Positions 59,336 through 64,000 of a stretch of 64,000 nt of DNA are shown here, in pieces. This DNA comes from Boswellia sacra (Eukaryota > Streptophyta > Magnoliopsida > Sapindales > Burseraceae), in the NCBI GenBank assembly GCA_013180625.2, contig SNVD02011224.1, positions 346,001 to 410,000 on the forward strand, given 5' to 3'. A model generated the notes under the pieces. That model had not been told where the DNA came from. It saw only the letters and a program-made list of their open reading frames with translations, and made no database searches. How positions within the stretch are numbered: position 1 is the first letter of the stretch; each line of letters begins with the position of its first letter. The position numbers were made by a program, and so were the translations under genes.

Positions 59336-60863
59336 TGACACATCCGAAAAAGGATTGTCTCCCAAGTATAGGAGTGTCAAAGTAATAATCCCGGTGAGAC
59401 CGAGGTCGATCCACGAGGAAGGAGATTTTAGCGTTACAAATTATAAGCTAAACAAATGTGATATGGATGATTCAAAGAGGTGACATGATAATATCAACAA
59501 GTATGTAAGATGGTAGGTGGTATTACCGACCATTCAAATATAAAACAAAAAGCAAGAGGAGGTAAAACCATCCATGGAAATAGGTGGTATAACCAACCAT
59601 AGTAAATTAAAGAACAATTTCATAAGGTGGTAGAACCTACCATAGTAAATAAAATAAAAAGTTCATAAACAATAGAATAATTAAAATACAAGAGGAATTA
59701 ACACAATAACAATGAAGGCTAAGGTTAGGGGATCCGCCCTTGATATTTCAAATAAGGATAATTAACCCATTTTAGTTATATGAATTATATTTGTTTCATT
59801 ACCAATATTTATACCACTTCTTGTAAATGGGTTCAAGCATCCAATGTGCCAATCATCATATGTCTACAACAAATCAAGGTTCCTAACTAGATTCGTGTCG
59901 GTAAGGAAGAACCATACATCATCTAGAAAGGATCCAAGCATTTGATGTGCCAAGGATTGTCGACAATGGATCAAGACCTCCACTTTACGAGTGGTGTCAA
60001 GATTGATTAAGAAATTAAATATAAATCATATTGAATAAACATTATAAGATTAAGATTATTAAGCACATATTAAGGGTTAGAGAATCCTTATTCTCATATC
60101 AAGGGTTTCACCCTTTCACCTTAGCAAAAGAGAAATTAGAAGAACATTATAATAGAAAGAAAATAAAATGCAAGAAAAAGGAAATTCATTAATAACATAA
60201 ACACACAAAACACAATACAAGATCCTAGCCAAAGCCAAAATGTTCCAGCCAAGGCCAAGATGCCCTAATGGGTCACAAGGCACCTCTATTTATAGATACA
60301 TCCAGGGGCAAACTTGTCAAATTACAAGGGCATAATTGTCAAATATTAGTTGTAAATATCTTTGACAATTGGGATCATTAGGCACCGACTTTGACCATCA
60401 ATTTTGACATCTAAATGTTGTGAATTTTAATCACATGTCTTCATGAAAGTTGTAGATATTTCTCTCAGCTTTCTAGAACATATTGATTTGCATAATTTGG
60501 ATACGTATTTTGAGAGATACGGTCCAAATACTGAGGCCTGGTTAGACTGGGCCGAGACTGTAGATGGGTTCACTTCAAGCCCAATTTTGGTCCACTAAGA
60601 GCCCGAATTTGATGATGCTTTTGAAATGTAATCTTGTAGACAATTGAATCAGCTTTCCAAAACATTAAGATTTGCACCATTCTGATCTATAAATAGAAAG
60701 TTGTGCCCATTTTACCAAACCTATAACAAAACCAAAATTAAGAGGAATTAATTCCAAAGATACAAATGCTACAAATATGCTTAAGTTGAGGAATTTAATG
60801 ACACTATTAATGCAATATGATGAACTAAACTCTTATTAAACATGCATATTTAAGTGTTCATCA
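59336..60863 (-). repeat. gypsy-2 3' LTR
   Basis: 1,528 bp with normal ends (TGACACATCCG and GTGTTCATCA). It differs from the gypsy-1 3' LTR at about 27 positions by eye (about 1.8%), most of them in the last 350 bp. The TATA box lies near 60286-60297, minus strand. Confidence 0.92.
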
Positions 60864-62229
60864 CACCCCCTAACTAGCTTATTGCTAGTCCCTAGCAATT
60901 AAAGCGTTATTATTTAGAAGTGATTTATAGAATTTTACATCCAAGGTGGTCATTATTGCACTCTCCTTGATTTTATCCAAATAAACAAACTCTCAACCGT
61001 TTTTTATTTTATTTTATGACTCATGTACCCTTCAGTCAAGATATCAATAAACCTCCTTTTTGTGCTCAGTCGACACATGACTATGGGGCTTATTAGAAAG
61101 AAGCCATATTGGTTCTAATATTTGTTAAGGCTAACAACCTTAGCTAAGGGGCATTTATTCATTTTATATATATATATTTATTTATTTTTTCCTCTTTTTT
61201 TTTTTTTTGAAGGAATGCATCTTTAACCCATGTAGTGAGCCTTAGGCTAATGACTCCCAGACCAATTAGCCTTAGGGCATTAGGTGTTAAGACACCCCTT
61301 CGAGCTTAACGACTCGGGTTGCCGATGCTTTATTTTTGCTTAGCAACTTGTGGATAGTGCAATGTTCAATCCCATTAAGCTTTCTCCTTAATCCATGTAG
61401 CGAGCTTTGGGCCAATAGCTCCCAAACCAGTTGGTCTTAGGGTATTAGGTGTTGAGGCACCCCTCGGGCTTAATTGCTCGAATTAAGGAGGCTACGAGAC
61501 CAAACTTATCCACAATTGCTCTCTTTTTTTTTTCTTTTTACTTTTTTTTGCTTTTTTTTCTTTTTTTCTTCTTTTTTTTCTCTTTTTTTTTTTTTAACTT
61601 TCCCCCTTCCTTTGTGTTGTTATCCTAAACAAAACAAAAGAACTCAATATTACAACATTTCATTTTGCCACCCACAATCATGCATCAAGGTATGTGTGTG
61701 TGTGAAGAAAGGTTCATGAATACTTGCTTAACGAGTACATAAGCACACAATTTTTTAAATGATAAGGTTATGAGAGTTCATAAATTTGAATAATTCAAAG
61801 TGAAATGAATAAGACCTCCTTGTTATAAAATTCAAAAATCAAGACTAAATAATATCAAGTTAGCTAAAATGAGTTCATTAGATCAAAATAAAATGACAAA
61901 TTGGTTAGAATGGGTTTCAAGAGTTCAAACTGGTCCTCCCTACTCTACCATTCCTGACCCAAAATGCGTCTCAAGAGGATTTGAACTCCTTACACCGCAC
62001 TCTGAATCTAATTACTAACTCGCTTTTTTTTTTTTTGCAAGAAAAAAGAAAATTCAAGACACACTTATGTCTACTATCCTTCCCCCCCAACTAAATGAAA
62101 CATTGTCCTCAATGTTTAAATGTAGAGAGATAAAGTATAGGAGACATTACCTGAAGCTTCTGTTATTCAAGAGAGATGACCTGAAAGACTCATAAAATAA
62201 CATGCTAAAAATAAAAGACAAGAAAAAAA
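60864..62229. other. gypsy-2 purine tract and untranslated region
   Basis: The purine tract TAGGGGGTG (minus strand) adjoins the LTR. The rest matches 32310-33628, with differing poly-T tracts at 61190-61210 and 61525-61600. Confidence 0.75.
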
Positions 62230-62880
62230 TTACAAACGGAGATTCAGATCCAATTTACACTTTTTGTTTTGCCCTCCTGCCCAATTAATTTGAGTACTAG
62301 CTGGGTCAGGTTCATACTCAACTTCTTGTAATTTGTCGAGTAACTCACCAGCAGAAGTGGCAGAAACAAGGATCTGTCTCGTCGAATGAGGGATAAAATT
62401 TTGTTGAATAGCTGCATCAACAAAACTTATTAAAGGATCAAAGAAATTGTTAACATTCAACAAACCCATGGGTTTTTTATGGAGATTCAGTTTGGCCCAA
62501 GAGACAATTTGAAAAATTTCTTCGAGGGTACCAAAGCCACGTGGTAAAGCAATAAAAGCATCTGAATTGATGAGCATATGTGCCATGCGTTCATGCATAG
62601 AGGAGACCTGTAACTCCTTCCCAACCGTTTTTCCAACAATACTTTCTACAGCCAAAGCTTTAGGAATAACTCCTAAAACTTGACTACCTCCTACATATGC
62701 AGCTGTTGATACGCAACCCATTAACCCGAGGCTACCTCCCCCATAAACCACATGAATCTTTCTTTCAGCCAGTAGCCTACCAAGATAATTCGCTACTTCT
62801 ACGAACTCTTCACTTTTACCTGGTCGAGATCCACAGAATACACATATCCTTTGGATTCGACGTTTTGAAGTTCCCTCCAT
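62230..62880 (-). CDS. LOG-type cytokinin riboside 5'-monophosphate phosphoribohydrolase, retroelement cargo (copy 2)
   Basis: 216 codons, same length and frame as copy 1, no stops. The first motif is intact (YGGGSLGLMG, 46-55). MHERMA (95-100) is intact. The catalytic loop reads PRGFGTLEE (113-121): Gly114, invariant in the PGGxGTxxE signature, is Arg. This is the opposite pattern from copy 1, so the parent element presumably had both motifs intact. I count 13 amino-acid differences between the copies, two of them at motif glycines. Arg98 and Glu121 are kept. The C-terminus CKLDLNLRL contains an LxLxL string. The activity of this copy is doubtful because of Arg114. Confidence 0.9.
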   Translation of the reverse strand: MEGTSKRRIQRICVFCGSRPGKSEEFVEVANYLGRLLAERKIHVVYGGGSLGLMGCVSTAAYVGGSQVLGVIPKALAVESIVGKTVGKELQVSSMHERMAHMLINSDAFIALPRGFGTLEEIFQIVSWAKLNLHKKPMGLLNVNNFFDPLISFVDAAIQQNFIPHSTRQILVSATSAGELLDKLQEVEYEPDPASTQINWAGGQNKKCKLDLNLRL

Positions 62881-63195
62881 GACTATGTAACTCTCTAACT
62901 ATGTGTGAAGAAGAGAACAAGACATGTGGTTTTTATGGAGTGCAAAAAGGTATGCTAATGATGATATCTATCTAGGTAGCTCGATTGTTTGTTGAAAAAG
63001 TTGACAATAATACACAAAAATTCAAAAGATGATGAAATAAGACACCATAAGTCAAACAAAAGATACAAATTCAAAAATGACAGCTATGAGGTATTAAAAT
63101 TCAAAAATGATGGCACGCATGCATATGTACAGGTAGTTGTGACTGTGGCTCACATCTTCCTCTGGTTTTACGTCCAGAAACGGCTTAAACACCTT

Positions 63196-63792
63196 CTATG
63201 AGTTGGGGATATGCTTCCCATCCAGTTTTCTTATAAACTGGCAAACAGGGTCGTTTTGAGTCAGATTCCCAAGACTATAGCGTTCCTGCTCATCTCGGAA
63301 TTGTGTCCACAAATTAAAAATTTCACGCTGCACAAGTCCACAAGAATGCGTCTCAAGAGTCGTTCGGATATCATCCAAAGACTCCTTACTCAGTCCATTC
63401 TTGATGAACTGTAGTTTATCCTCTCGATTGTTAGACAAATATCCCAAGGAGCGACAACGCTGGTTACAAGTCCATCTTGCACATTTGGGACAAACTTGTA
63501 ACCTTTTTGCTCTTCGCTTTTTGGCGTAAGAGCTTTTTCCCATACCTGGCATGTGAGACACAAGATTATCTGAAAATTCATAGGAAAATCGAACCTTGGC
63601 TTCAATTAACAATCTTAAATCAGCAGGAATACCTTTACGCATCAACAACCTTAGTCTTTCTGCACGAGCTTTATAAATTTTAAGCAAATCATTTTGAGGA
63701 AGAGAGGGAAAATGTTTGTGCAATTTTGAGAGAATGGTATCCATGTGAAGAAAATGATAGAGAAGAAAAGAAAATGGATGCAAAGTGAGCAA
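63196..63792 (-). CDS. Unknown basic Cys-cluster protein, retroelement cargo (copy 2)
   Basis: 198 codons from the first ATG, or 182 from the second at 63744 (MDTILSKLHKHF). It is collinear with the ORF at 34595-35194, with about 12 residue differences. Here the Cys cluster is complete: VCPKCARWTCNQRC, that is Cys-x2-Cys-x4-Cys-x3-Cys, directly after the basic patch SSYAKKRRAKR. A conserved tail follows (EDKLQFIKNGLSKESLDD and CGLVQREIFNLWTQFRDE). A nucleic-acid-binding role is plausible from the layout. The start lies about 80-130 bp after the pol stop, in the position of an Athila env-like gene. Confidence 0.78.
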   Translation of the reverse strand: MLTLHPFSFLLYHFLHMDTILSKLHKHFPSLPQNDLLKIYKARAERLRLLMRKGIPADLRLLIEAKVRFSYEFSDNLVSHMPGMGKSSYAKKRRAKRLQVCPKCARWTCNQRCRSLGYLSNNREDKLQFIKNGLSKESLDDIRTTLETHSCGLVQREIFNLWTQFRDEQERYSLGNLTQNDPVCQFIRKLDGKHIPNS

Positions 63793-63871
63793 CAGTTTTT
63801 AGGGAACTAAAAAACCGACTTTAAATGTCACGGAGTACCGTATCCGCCACTTGACCGGGAAAAATCAATCC

Positions 63872-64000
63872 TTAAAAAGCATCGATTAAAGCAATGGACT
63901 CTTCGTTTTGGGCAAAATTTTCAAAGAATGGTTTTAACCGTTGTCCATTAACTTTAAACACATTACCATTCTTTGGGTTCTCAATTTCAACTGCTCTATG
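63872..64000 (-). CDS. gypsy-2 Pol, C-terminal end of integrase (partial)
   Basis: 42 codons and TAA (63874-63872), open at the window edge. It contains RAVEIENPKNGNVFKVNGQRL, and GNVFKVNGQRLK is a recognisable C-terminal integrase motif of Athila/Tat-group gypsy elements. It proves that the cargo ORFs lie downstream of pol. The homologous segment is missing from gypsy-1. Confidence 0.8.
   Translation of the reverse strand, partial: HRAVEIENPKNGNVFKVNGQRLKPFFENFAQNEESIALIDAF

Larger units (their letters stand above)
59336..64000 (-). mobile_element. Athila/Tat-type gypsy element carrying a LOG gene (gypsy-2), continues past window
   Basis: Same family and orientation as gypsy-1. The 3' LTR is at 59336-60863, followed (reading rightwards, against transcription) by the purine tract, an untranslated region, a LOG ORF, the Cys-cluster ORF and, at the window edge, the C-terminal end of pol. 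It therefore retains at least part of the enzymes lost from gypsy-1 and may be an autonomous copy. gag, the rest of pol, the primer site and the 5' LTR lie beyond base 64000. Confidence 0.92.

Overview
This window is nuclear DNA from a flowering plant, most likely a eudicot. It is AT-rich, has two-exon germin-like genes with GT-AG introns and TATA boxes, carries the 3' end of a pentatricopeptide-repeat (PPR) gene, and is packed with plant transposon classes: Ty1-copia, an Athila/Tat-type Ty3-gypsy element with a tRNA-Asp primer site, hAT and CACTA. I cannot name the species from the sequence.

Layout. 1-465: end of a PPR gene. 466-8230: mostly AT-rich intergenic DNA, with a 0.7-kb segment (1720-2475) duplicated at 7261-7957. 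8438-46647: an array of four germin-like protein (GLP) units, all on the minus strand. Units B (16545-17342) and D (45854-46647) are intact; A (8438-9241) and C (about 41650-44565) are broken. The array has been blown apart by insertions: a 3.4-kb TG...CA element, probably a solo LTR (9747-13148); a 0.9-kb hAT-type element (15004-15900); a degenerate copia element (20323-25406); an 8.2-kb gypsy element (30770-38960) sitting inside a ~165-bp tandem repeat; and a 2-kb hAT-type element (42550-44540) inside exon 1 of GLP unit C. 48902 to about 59228: a second degenerate copia element with a 5.4-kb non-autonomous CACTA transposon (49476-54856) nested just after its primer-binding site. 59336-64000: a second copy of the gypsy element, running off the window.

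The most notable content is in the two gypsy copies. Between the end of pol and the 3' LTR, where Athila elements carry an env-like gene, both hold two non-standard open reading frames. One is an intron-less LONELY GUY (LOG)-type gene of 216 codons, the family that activates cytokinins. The other is a ~199-codon ORF with a basic patch followed by a Cys cluster, whose layout recalls cysteine-rich nucleic-acid-binding proteins of some plant RNA viruses. Both ORFs are open in both copies. My by-eye comparison shows an excess of silent over replacement changes, suggesting that the cargo has been under protein-level selection. Copy 1 has gag but no pol; copy 2 retains the last 42 codons of pol at the window edge.

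The target-site duplications, LTR ends and primer sites below were read directly from the sequence. Family names rest on motif recognition. Difference counts were made by eye and are approximate.
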